The notes beneath the pieces were generated by a model. It saw only the letters and a list, made by a program, of their open reading frames with translations, was not told the DNA's origin and searched no databases. Made by a program: the position numbers and the translations under genes. From a virus: 39,772 nucleotides of DNA. Shown here piece by piece: positions 13,459 through 21,067 of this stretch. Numbering within the stretch: position 1 is the stretch's first letter; every line of letters starts with the position of its first letter. The stretch is from IMG/VR virus record IMGVR_UViG_3300028394_000151, positions 1 through 39,772 of that record; one strand, written 5' to 3'.

Positions 13459-14352
13459 ATGAGCAGTAACGATACGACAACAGAAACCGATCCGATTGCT
13501 GACGCGATCCTACATGGCGGGAACGTGCCGCCAGCTCCAGAGGTAAATTCTGGTGCAGATGTTGAACCGGAATCTGGTGCAGATATTGCAGTAGAAGAAG
13601 AACTCTTGCTTGGCAAGTTTAAAACGTCTGAAGACATGGCGGCTGCGTACCAGAACCTAGAACGCGAGTTCACACAAGCCCGTCAGCGCGCCATTGACCT
13701 TGAGTCTTTGCTCGACGACGAGCCAGACGAGGTTGCCCCCGCGTGGAACTCCGCGTTTACTGGCGCTAACCCGCAGAACGAAACTGAGCTTGTTAGTTGG
13801 GCCGAAAGTAACCCTGGCGCTGCCGCACAGTGGGCTATTTCTAATGGTGAGCGTGTTGGTCAGGACACTGTTACGGCTTTGTGGGAGCATTGGTTTGAGG
13901 TCAAGCCGACTGAGGCTATGGCGTGGTACACAACGCAGCAGACGCAGACAATTGCTTCGCAATACGAGGGTCGCATTGCAGAGTTGCAGGAGCAGATTGC
14001 TCCGTTGCGCGATCAGCAGACGCAGGCTCTTTTTGAGTCTAGTCTCGATTCGCTAGAGGGTCAGATTCCCGATCTTGCTGATTATAGTGAGAAAATCCAG
14101 GCGTATATTGACAATATTCCTACGGATCAGCTTCACTTGGCGTTCTTTCCGCAGGGCATGGACACGCCAGAGAAGATTCAGGAGGGCGTTAAGAGCTTGT
14201 ATGCGATTGTTCGTATGCGAGAGACACCTTTGCAGTCCCTACAGCAGGGTAGTGTTAATCAGAATGCGTTTACGCAGTCTCGTCAAGGCGTTGCCGACAA
14301 TGGGCCTGTGGATTACGATGCTAAGATTAATGCTGCTATCCTTCAAGGGTAG
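13459..14352 (+). CDS. Scaffolding protein
   Basis: 297 residues, acidic, with a disordered Asp/Glu-rich N-terminus, then helical heptad-like stretches (TSEDMAAAYQNLEREFTQAR and IAELQEQIAPLRDQQTQALF) typical of scaffolds that direct capsid assembly and then leave the prohead. The segment GKFKTSEDMAAAYQNLE is a pattern I recall from scaffold proteins of podoviruses. It lies between portal and capsid genes, as usual. Unlike most genes here it has a full Shine-Dalgarno (GGAGG, 4 bases before ATG), fitting strong expression. Confidence 0.82.
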   Translation: MSSNDTTTETDPIADAILHGGNVPPAPEVNSGADVEPESGADIAVEEELLLGKFKTSEDMAAAYQNLEREFTQARQRAIDLESLLDDEPDEVAPAWNSAFTGANPQNETELVSWAESNPGAAAQWAISNGERVGQDTVTALWEHWFEVKPTEAMAWYTTQQTQTIASQYEGRIAELQEQIAPLRDQQTQALFESSLDSLEGQIPDLADYSEKIQAYIDNIPTDQLHLAFFPQGMDTPEKIQEGVKSLYAIVRMRETPLQSLQQGSVNQNAFTQSRQGVADNGPVDYDAKINAAILQG

Positions 14353-14356
14353 AGAG

Positions 14357-14390
14357 CCGACCAGTACGACCATCGTGGCCCAACCCGACC
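14357..14390. repeat. CCGACC-type repeats before the capsid gene
   Basis: CCGACC at 14357 and 14385 and ACGACC at 14366, in the 96-base leader between scaffold and capsid genes. See the similar cluster at 13427. Confidence 0.5.
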
Positions 14391-14448
14391 GTTGGACAAC
14401 CGCAAACCATCATCCATCATCTAGTTAGAAAGGTTAGGTTACAATTTA

Positions 14449-15636
14449 ATGCCTACCATCCTTACTGGGGTAGTTGACGACGCGGATATTCTGTCCAATC
14501 AGCGCGTCGTTGATATGTCCCCCACCATCGCACAGCTTGAGCCTGATGAGGCTCCGCTCACGACGATGCTCCAGAAGACGAGTAAGCGCGCAGCTTTCTC
14601 GCAGAAGGTCGAATGGTTGTCGGACGAACTTGTCCCACGCCTCACAACTCTTTCCGCTTCGGCAACCTCCTCCGCTACGGCGCTGTCGGTTGCTACTGGC
14701 ACTGGCACGTACTTTCGCCCTGGCGACGTTGTTCGTATTGCGTCCACTGGTGAGAACTGTGCCGTTAGCGCCGTGTCTGCCGACACGGTGTATCTTGTTA
14801 GTCGTGCGCTTGGTCAGTCGGCTGTTTCGCCGCTTCCCAGTGCGATTACGAGTGTTTCCGCTGCAAGCGGCGTTGACCTGATTAAGGTCGGCAATGCTGC
14901 TGCTGAGGGCGCAACTCTTGGTACGCTCATTCAGACCAAGAAGGTTGCTAACTACAACTACGCACAGATTCAGCGTGACCCGTGGGGCTTTACAAACACG
15001 TTGGTCGCGTCGAAGCTGTACGGCGGCCCGGAGCCTGCTAACGAGGCTAAGAAGAAGCTGATCGAGCATAAGCGCCAGATGGAGAACACTCTGTTCTGGG
15101 GCGTGCGCGATCTGGTCACGACTGGTTCGGCTCCGATTGGTTACGTCGGCGGCCTGTACCAGTACATCCAGTCCAACCTGACGGCTAGCGTTGGTTCGCT
15201 CACAGAGGCAATCTTTGAGACGTTCCTCCGCAAGGCGTTCCGTTACGGTTCGCAGAACAAGGTTATGTTCTGCTCGCCACTCGTCGCTTCGGCGCTGTCG
15301 AGCTTCCCGCAGGGTAAGCTTGCTCCGCCGTCCCCGTCGATTGACACGTACGGCGTGTCGCTGAGCAAGTATCAGTCTGCTTCCGGTGCAATGGTTGACA
15401 TTGCTATCAAGCGCGACTGGTACGACTTTGCGTCTACTGGAAACCAGTACGGCGGCATTGGTGTCGTTGTGGACATGGACGACATTACGATGCGTCCTCT
15501 CCGCGATACGGTGCTGAAGCCGGATCGTCAGGCGAACGATGAGGACTCCATTAAGCAGGAGTACCTCACCGAGTGGTCGCTTGAGATCGGCCTTGAGAAG
15601 AAGCACGCTATCATCTCTGGCATTACCGGCTACTAA
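14449..15636 (+). CDS. Major capsid protein, SU10/DUF5309-like
   Basis: 395 residues, forming the HK97-fold head shell. The N-terminus (TGVVDDADILSNQRVVDMSP) is followed by an E-loop-like segment with AFSQKVEWLSDELVPR, an inserted beta domain, then YAQIQRDPWGFT, KKKLIEHKRQMENTLFWG and a C-terminal SLEIGLEKKHAIISGITGY, as in the SU10-type capsid family (DUF5309). The 96-base leader carries AGAAAGG about 15 bases upstream and CCGACC repeats. A 13-bp hairpin follows the stop. Codon use is the most uniform in the window, consistent with high expression. Confidence 0.88.
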   Translation: MPTILTGVVDDADILSNQRVVDMSPTIAQLEPDEAPLTTMLQKTSKRAAFSQKVEWLSDELVPRLTTLSASATSSATALSVATGTGTYFRPGDVVRIASTGENCAVSAVSADTVYLVSRALGQSAVSPLPSAITSVSAASGVDLIKVGNAAAEGATLGTLIQTKKVANYNYAQIQRDPWGFTNTLVASKLYGGPEPANEAKKKLIEHKRQMENTLFWGVRDLVTTGSAPIGYVGGLYQYIQSNLTASVGSLTEAIFETFLRKAFRYGSQNKVMFCSPLVASALSSFPQGKLAPPSPSIDTYGVSLSKYQSASGAMVDIAIKRDWYDFASTGNQYGGIGVVVDMDDITMRPLRDTVLKPDRQANDEDSIKQEYLTEWSLEIGLEKKHAIISGITGY

Positions 15637-15646
15637 GCCAACAAGT

Positions 15647-15680
15647 CTGGGAGAGCCGCTAATACTGGCGGCTCTCCCAG
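15647..15680 (+). terminator. 13-bp stem-loop after the capsid gene
   Basis: CTGGGAGAGCCGC (15647-15659), 8-base loop, GCGGCTCTCCCAG (15668-15680): a perfect 13-bp stem. No T-run follows, so partial termination or 3'-end protection of the capsid mRNA is more likely than full termination. Confidence 0.75.
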
Positions 15681-15710
15681 CACGACTTTCCTACCGACCA
15701 GGAGCAACAA

Positions 15711-16355
15711 ATGCGTTTTGTTAGTAAGAGTTCTAATTTCACGTTTATCGCTCAGCCCGACAAGGTTCAGATGGTTCTTGGGCCGGGTGGCGTAATGATC
15801 CCACAGACCATTCAGCCTGCAATTGTCTGTGATTTTGTGCATGGCATGTGTCGCCCTGACGAATCGATGATGGCTGCCGAAAAGTGGCTTGGTTTGGGCG
15901 TTCGCCGCGACGGGAGTCCTGCTGCGTTTGGCGCTGGCCCTTCTGTTTCAAGCGGCGTTGTTAACGGTGTTGCGCACGATGGTTTTAATCCAATGATTAA
16001 GTTTAGTGTTTTTGACACGGAAACCATCCCCGACGAGGCTAGCCGCAAGATCGCTGAGGAGCGCCTGCTTACCGATTCGGCTAACGGGAATTACTACATT
16101 CTTGTTAGCGACAAAAAGCTTAATCCGCCGTGGCCCACGTACGAGGACATGAAGGGCGTTAAGGGCGCTCCGGTGTCTAAGCAGGTTACGGAGATGATTC
16201 GTAACGGTGGCTTTGACCTTGACTACGTTTCTGCGTACGAAGCTGCTCGTGAAAATCCGCGTCAGGACGTTATTGACGCGATTGAGGTTCTTCGTGGAGA
16301 GCTTATTGCTGAGGCGAATGAGGATGCTTCGCTTCGTCGTGAGATTCCAGCCTAG
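15711..16355 (+). CDS. Structural protein following the capsid gene
   Basis: 214 residues from ATG 15711, preceded by CAGGAG at about 7 bases. The N-terminus (MRFVSKSSNFTFIAQ, then a PQTIQPAIVCDF strand) and the helical C-terminus (VIDAIEVLRGELIAEANED) resemble an uncharacterised protein I recall next to SU10-type capsid genes. Head decoration, head completion or connector function are all possible. It shares the hairpin/CCGACC leader region with the capsid gene. No catalytic motif is seen. Confidence 0.55.
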   Translation: MRFVSKSSNFTFIAQPDKVQMVLGPGGVMIPQTIQPAIVCDFVHGMCRPDESMMAAEKWLGLGVRRDGSPAAFGAGPSVSSGVVNGVAHDGFNPMIKFSVFDTETIPDEASRKIAEERLLTDSANGNYYILVSDKKLNPPWPTYEDMKGVKGAPVSKQVTEMIRNGGFDLDYVSAYEAARENPRQDVIDAIEVLRGELIAEANEDASLRREIPA

Positions 16356-16357
16356 TA

Positions 16358-17926
16358 GTGCATAACGATATTGCGGCTCATAAGGCGAATGTTCTTCGTC
16401 ATGTGACTGTTGTGATGCCGTGGGGTGGCGAGAAGGAGCATTTGTTAAGGGATGCTATCCGCTCGTTGCCTCGCGGCATTCGTTTTGTTATTGCCAAGAA
16501 TGCGGGTAAGCATGAAATGGCTACTGCGTTTAATGCGGCTATAGAAAGTGTACGTACAAAGTACACCTTTATTATGGGTGCTGATGATTTGATTGATTCT
16601 AAGACGCTGTGGCGATTGTGGGAAGCAGCTATTGGTGCGGATGGTGCGTATCCGTGGATGCTTGTGTTTGGTGATAAACGTTATCGAATGCTTGCTGAGC
16701 CGTGGTGTCCTCGCCGCCTGCAAGACGCAAACTTGTGTGGCGTAATGCTTGTCAAAACTGACGCTATTCGTAGTGTTGGTGGGTATCGTGATGTTCCGAT
16801 TGAGGATTGGGATATGACGTATCGGCTGGGGCAGGCTGGTTACAGGTTGAATCCCGCTCCGCTTGCGCGTTACGGGTATCGTCAGCAGCACGACGGGTTG
16901 CATCGTTCTACAATTCGCGAAGCAAATAAGCTTGGTATGGACTGGCCCGACCTAGCGCCTTATGAGACGCGCGTAGAGGTGCCTGCCGTGTTCTACGAGT
17001 GGAGACTTGATGGAACGGGTTACGTGCGCTCCGAACTTGCCTCGCGCACCACAAAGAGCGTTGTGCGTACAAGTCTTGACCAGCGCGATCAGCACCAGGC
17101 TAAGTCGTGGGTGTTTCAGTATCCAAACTCTGATGCGCAAGAGTTTTGGGACATAGCAAAAAGGCTAGGCAAACGCCGCATTGTGGATGTTGACGATAAT
17201 TATGTGTCTCCAGAATTAGAGCAAGTTGTGCGCGAGTTTCACCCAGAGAATGCTGATAGGTGGGCGGAGCGCCAAGAATCGCACAAACAGATGGTTCGCG
17301 AAGCTGACGGGGTTATTTGTGCAACCTTTGCTTTGGCTGACGTATACCAAGAGTTAAACAAGAACATTATCGTTTGTGAGAACACGGTTGATCCGTCTGA
17401 TTGGAATTATTCTTCGTCAAAGAAGAAGATAGTTGGCGTTGTGTTGTCTCAGAATCACCTTAAAGACATTCCGCTAGTAGAAGAAGCGTGTCGAGCAGCG
17501 TCAAAGATGAAGGGAGTTGAGGTACAGGTTGTTGGTCTTGACCCGGACTGGGACTTCTCGTACACAAGCTTTGGTTTTACTCCTAGCATCTCGTCGTATC
17601 GTCGTGTCTTGTCTAGGTGGAGCATTGGTCTTGCGCCGGTTATTGACAATGATGTGACTCGTTGCAAGAGCGACCTGAAGTGGTTGGAGTTTACGATGAG
17701 TAAGGCTGTGCTTGTAGCAAGCGACTCTGAAGCGTATAAGCGTGTGCCGGATGATTGCATTATGCGCGCCACAAACGCACAAGAGTTCAAAGATCGGGTT
17801 GTTTCGTTGTTGCGTGACGAGTCTAGGCGTAAACAATTGTTGCGCGCTTCTACGTTGCACGTAAAACAAAACCGGCTTGTTGGCAATGAGTCGTTGCGGA
17901 ACAGGTACAATACACTATTAGTATGA
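16358..17926 (+). CDS. Two-domain glycosyltransferase (GT-A plus GT-B) in the virion operon
   Basis: 522 residues from GTG 16358, two bases after the previous stop. The N-terminal domain is GT2-like: VTVVMPWGG strand, AFNAAIE helix, GADD (74-77) as the metal/nucleotide-binding acidic motif, GGYRDVPIEDWDMTYRL (141-157) as the acceptor-side ED motif. From about residue 200 a second domain is GT-B-like, ending with CKSDLKWLEFTMSKAVLVAS, the nucleotide-sugar-binding helix signature of GT1/GT4-type enzymes. It would transfer sugars, perhaps two different ones, to a protein or wall polymer. Position among head and tail genes suggests virion glycosylation; that is inference. Confidence 0.78.
   Translation: MHNDIAAHKANVLRHVTVVMPWGGEKEHLLRDAIRSLPRGIRFVIAKNAGKHEMATAFNAAIESVRTKYTFIMGADDLIDSKTLWRLWEAAIGADGAYPWMLVFGDKRYRMLAEPWCPRRLQDANLCGVMLVKTDAIRSVGGYRDVPIEDWDMTYRLGQAGYRLNPAPLARYGYRQQHDGLHRSTIREANKLGMDWPDLAPYETRVEVPAVFYEWRLDGTGYVRSELASRTTKSVVRTSLDQRDQHQAKSWVFQYPNSDAQEFWDIAKRLGKRRIVDVDDNYVSPELEQVVREFHPENADRWAERQESHKQMVREADGVICATFALADVYQELNKNIIVCENTVDPSDWNYSSSKKKIVGVVLSQNHLKDIPLVEEACRAASKMKGVEVQVVGLDPDWDFSYTSFGFTPSISSYRRVLSRWSIGLAPVIDNDVTRCKSDLKWLEFTMSKAVLVASDSEAYKRVPDDCIMRATNAQEFKDRVVSLLRDESRRKQLLRASTLHVKQNRLVGNESLRNRYNTLLV
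17911..17916 (+). promoter_or_regulatory. Leaderless-type -10 box TACACT
   Basis: TACACT, 6 bases, ATG 17923, within the end of the glycosyltransferase gene. An overlapping TACAAT lies at 17906-17911. Confidence 0.5.
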
Positions 17927-18306
17927 AAGTCATCGAACATCAGGCGTGGCGTAGGCCCATTCTTGCGCACGCAGAAGAAACATACGACCTTGTAGCCGGA
18001 GAGCCTAAGCGTGCCATCATGTGGTACATACACGGTGAGCATCAAGAAGAAGACCAGAAGCGTCTTGCCCAGGGCCTTGCTTGTGGTGATTGTCTAAGCG
18101 TGTTCCCAGCTCGACCAGCAATGGAGAACCTGCGGGATTGGCGACCAATTTCGCACGAATGGAACACGATTCGCACGCCTAGCGAAGTGCTTGCCCTTGT
18201 TGCCCAGGGCCGTTGCCCTACGTGTGGCAGCGAAGTATCTCCAGAGATGCACAACGTTATGCACCGTGGACTTGACCCGTTCCGACCACGAGGGATGGAT
18301 AGCTAG
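17923..18306 (+). CDS. Zinc-ribbon protein in the head-tail operon
   Basis: 127 residues. Two CxxC pairs, ACGDC and RCPTCGSEV, separated by about 47 residues, form a likely zinc site. The rest (WYIHGEHQEEDQKRLAQGL, a helical middle, HRGLDPFRPRG end) has no motif I know. It overlaps the glycosyltransferase by 4 bases and the adaptor gene by 1 base. ATG 17923 has TACACT 6 bases upstream and no Shine-Dalgarno. Either a small structural zinc protein or a partner of the neighbouring enzyme. Confidence 0.58.
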   Translation: MKVIEHQAWRRPILAHAEETYDLVAGEPKRAIMWYIHGEHQEEDQKRLAQGLACGDCLSVFPARPAMENLRDWRPISHEWNTIRTPSEVLALVAQGRCPTCGSEVSPEMHNVMHRGLDPFRPRGMDS

Positions 18307-19001
18307 TGACTACATTTGCCCAGCTTAAGGCGCGCGCAGAAAACCTCGCTCTTGCTTCTGACGATACTGAAGCTGGCTTGTGTGTCAATGATGCGCTGAC
18401 GGACATTGTTGTAACGGCGCAACTAAAAATTACCGTTGCAAACGCTTCGCTTACCGCTGGACTATCCGTGTACGACTTGTCTGCCGATCTTGCCATTACT
18501 GATTTTGGTGCGCTCCAGTACCTAGAGTATCTTGCTCTTGGCGCAACACAATCCTACATCCTTGAACCTATTGCCGCCGACGAGATTCTTGCGTTGACCG
18601 CGACTAATCCTATTGGTGCGGCTCGACAATACGCATTCTTGGGACTAGACACCATTCGCCTGTGGCCCGTCCCGCAAGCAACCGGAGATATTCTTAGGGT
18701 TTATTATGCGCGAAACCCAACAGCACTATCTCTTGATGGTGACATTCCTACAGACATTCCATCCCAATGGCACTGGCTTATCACAATTGGTGCGGCTGCT
18801 CGCCTTGCCGACGCGGTTGGTGAGGATCAGAACCTCAGCATGGCGCTTGACGCTAAGTTCCAAGCTGGGATGGTTGCGTTCCAGAAGTTTATGACTCGTC
18901 GTTCGGGCCGCACGGCTCGTCGTATCCAGGCGGGTTATCTTCGTAATCCGCGCCGCCCGTTTCACGACAATTCGACGTATTATTCTGCTGGCTCGCGCTA
19001 A
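18306..19001 (+). CDS. Head-tail adaptor protein (podovirus type)
   Basis: 231 residues from GTG 18306. TFAQLKARAENLALASDD at the N-terminus, the SVYDLSADLAIT strand pair, LRVYYARNPTALS, and HWLITIGAAARLADAVGED helix near the C-terminus match the adaptor (gp4/gp11-like, DUF6682-type) proteins that dock below the portal in short-tailed phages and connect it to the nozzle. Size and position, directly before the large nozzle-like protein, agree. Confidence 0.72.
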   Translation: MTTFAQLKARAENLALASDDTEAGLCVNDALTDIVVTAQLKITVANASLTAGLSVYDLSADLAITDFGALQYLEYLALGATQSYILEPIAADEILALTATNPIGAARQYAFLGLDTIRLWPVPQATGDILRVYYARNPTALSLDGDIPTDIPSQWHWLITIGAAARLADAVGEDQNLSMALDAKFQAGMVAFQKFMTRRSGRTARRIQAGYLRNPRRPFHDNSTYYSAGSR

Positions 19002-21067
19002 TGGCTGGAACCCTAAAATACGTTTCGCACGCCAACTTTGGGCTTGGCATGATTCAAGATTCGCCGCGCCACTTGTTGCCGGATGGTGCCGTGTGGGATG
19101 CGTCAAACATTGTCATTACTCGTTCCGGTTCGCTCGCTAAGCGCGGCGCGTCCACAAGTGCGATTCTGGCAAAGTCGGATATTGTTTTTAAGAGTATTGG
19201 TGCGCAGAAGTCTGCTGCTGCTGATGGTTTGTCTAGGCTTTACGCTTTGTCTTTGAATGGTGCAAGTGGCGTTACGGTTAGTTCGCTTGATCTTGCGTCT
19301 ACGCAGCAACCATTGTATTCGTTTAACTCGTCTTTGACGACTAGTGCTTTTGGTGCGAATCCTGTTGTGTTTGGTGATTCGTGTGTGTTTAGTCTTGATG
19401 GTGCTAGCACTCTTGCGTTTTGTGGTGGGCAGAGTATGCAGAACGCTGTCGAGTTCTCCGCAACAAGCGTAAGTATTGCCATTACTGCTGGGTCTAACTC
19501 CTTGCCTGTCACCGCAAGCATCGCGCCCCAGTGCGCCGTTGGCGGATATGTTCACCTAAGTATTGTTGGAACAAGCGAATACACAGGGCGCATCGTGGCA
19601 AAGGACGCTACAACAATCACTGTTGACCCGCCCCCTGTCGCCGCGTTTACCGCTACGAGCTTTGCTTTCTACCCTGTTCTTCCTATGGTTGGTACTCGTA
19701 ACGGGTTGAGTGGTTCTAACGGGGCGTATCCTATTGCTGCTGGTTGTGTTGGCACGTTTTCTAGTGGTCGAGACACTCGTTTGTTGCTTGGTGACGTAAC
19801 GATCCAAGTACAGGGTGGTACTGCTACTAGGTATCCAAATCGTGTTATGTGGAGTGCGCGCGAAAAGACTGACGCGGCAACGCCAAACTGTGACGGTTTG
19901 ATTCAGGCAACTAGGGGTGGCTGGCCTCAGCTTAACTATATTGACATTGAGGACATTGATCGAATCCTTGCCCTTGTCCCGATTGGTTCGGGAAACCTGC
20001 TGGTTGTGGGTGGCAATCAGTGCGTGATGCTTAGTGGTGCTTTGACGACGCAGATTGAAGCAAGCTCAACGAACCTGGCAAAGAATGATCTTAGTGTAAC
20101 TATCCGCGCGTTTCCGCAGCGCGTCGGTTGTCTTAGTGCTAAGAGTGTGCAGGCTACGACTAAGGGCGTGATGTTTGCGTCTCGTGATGGTGTGTACCTT
20201 ACGGATGGTTCAAAGCTTGTAAACACTATGGATGGTCGGATTAGTAACTTTTGGACTGAGAATAATGATCCCATTAATCCTATTATTTGGGATGCTTCGT
20301 TGTGGGACGGCCCGGATGTGTGGAGCAGCAGTGCTGGCAATGATGCTGTAAACGGTTCGGCTAACATTAACGATAGTCACTATTTCATTAGCATGGCTAA
20401 GCAAGGCTTCTTTTGTGACATGCGTTCTGGTTTTGCTTGGACAAGAGTTCCAGCGTCAGAGCTTCAGATTGGTGGCAGCGTCACTGACCCGGAGCAGACA
20501 AGTAATCGAGTCTACGCTTTCCCGTCTAACTACACAACTTCTAGTGCGTCAAGTATGGATCGCATTATGCGTCTTGATCCTGTTGTCATTCCGTCTAGTG
20601 GCGTTATTGACGCTGACGGAACAGGGTTTACTTCGTTCTTTGAGACAAGGGCTTATGTTGAGGGTGATCCGGCGCAGAAGCGTAGGTTCCGTCATCTGCT
20701 TGTGACGTTCCAGGCATCGTTGGGGTACGGCTTGTTTCCGTCTAGTACGTTGTATCCGGCACAACCACAGAATGTTTCTGGGTTGTATATTTCTTCTACC
20801 GCTTCGTTGTATCCTTCGTCGCTTTATAATGCTGGCTTTGATGTGGATGCGTGGGAGGGACTTGACCCGGATACTTCTACGACTCCTGTGTCTTCTTCTA
20901 ACACGACTAGTTCTAGTGCGACGAGTCAGACTGTTCGGTACGATTCTCAGATTATTTCTAACGCTGTTTCGTATCGTGTAACAACTACGGGTACTCCGTC
21001 TAGTCTTGTGTTTTACGAGTTTACTAACGCTTTTAATCAGTTGCGTCCTGGGCGGGTGAGTGTCTAG
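19001..21067 (+). CDS. Tail nozzle / tubular tail protein
   Basis: 688 residues, ATG overlapping the adaptor stop. N-terminus NFGLGMIQDSPRHLLPDGAV matches the G(M)..D.PRHL.P.GAY pattern of podoviral nozzle-type proteins that I recall, and RGASTSAILAK follows as in that group. The remainder is beta-rich, with SVQATTKGVMFASRDGVYLT in the middle and QLRPGRVSV at the extreme C-terminus, a common ending of these proteins. It would form the distal short tail tube through which DNA passes. No enzymatic motif. Confidence 0.72.
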   Translation: MAGTLKYVSHANFGLGMIQDSPRHLLPDGAVWDASNIVITRSGSLAKRGASTSAILAKSDIVFKSIGAQKSAAADGLSRLYALSLNGASGVTVSSLDLASTQQPLYSFNSSLTTSAFGANPVVFGDSCVFSLDGASTLAFCGGQSMQNAVEFSATSVSIAITAGSNSLPVTASIAPQCAVGGYVHLSIVGTSEYTGRIVAKDATTITVDPPPVAAFTATSFAFYPVLPMVGTRNGLSGSNGAYPIAAGCVGTFSSGRDTRLLLGDVTIQVQGGTATRYPNRVMWSAREKTDAATPNCDGLIQATRGGWPQLNYIDIEDIDRILALVPIGSGNLLVVGGNQCVMLSGALTTQIEASSTNLAKNDLSVTIRAFPQRVGCLSAKSVQATTKGVMFASRDGVYLTDGSKLVNTMDGRISNFWTENNDPINPIIWDASLWDGPDVWSSSAGNDAVNGSANINDSHYFISMAKQGFFCDMRSGFAWTRVPASELQIGGSVTDPEQTSNRVYAFPSNYTTSSASSMDRIMRLDPVVIPSSGVIDADGTGFTSFFETRAYVEGDPAQKRRFRHLLVTFQASLGYGLFPSSTLYPAQPQNVSGLYISSTASLYPSSLYNAGFDVDAWEGLDPDTSTTPVSSSNTTSSSATSQTVRYDSQIISNAVSYRVTTTGTPSSLVFYEFTNAFNQLRPGRVSV

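Noticed and set aside
14440-14445. TACAAT before the capsid ATG as another leaderless promoter
   Set aside because: Only 3 bases separate it from the ATG, which does not fit the 6-7 base spacing; the capsid leader has other signals.
14446-15606. 386-codon minus-strand ORF opposite the major capsid gene
   Set aside because: It is the antisense image of a strongly biased coding frame; the + strand product has clear capsid features and the minus product is low-complexity and Arg-rich.
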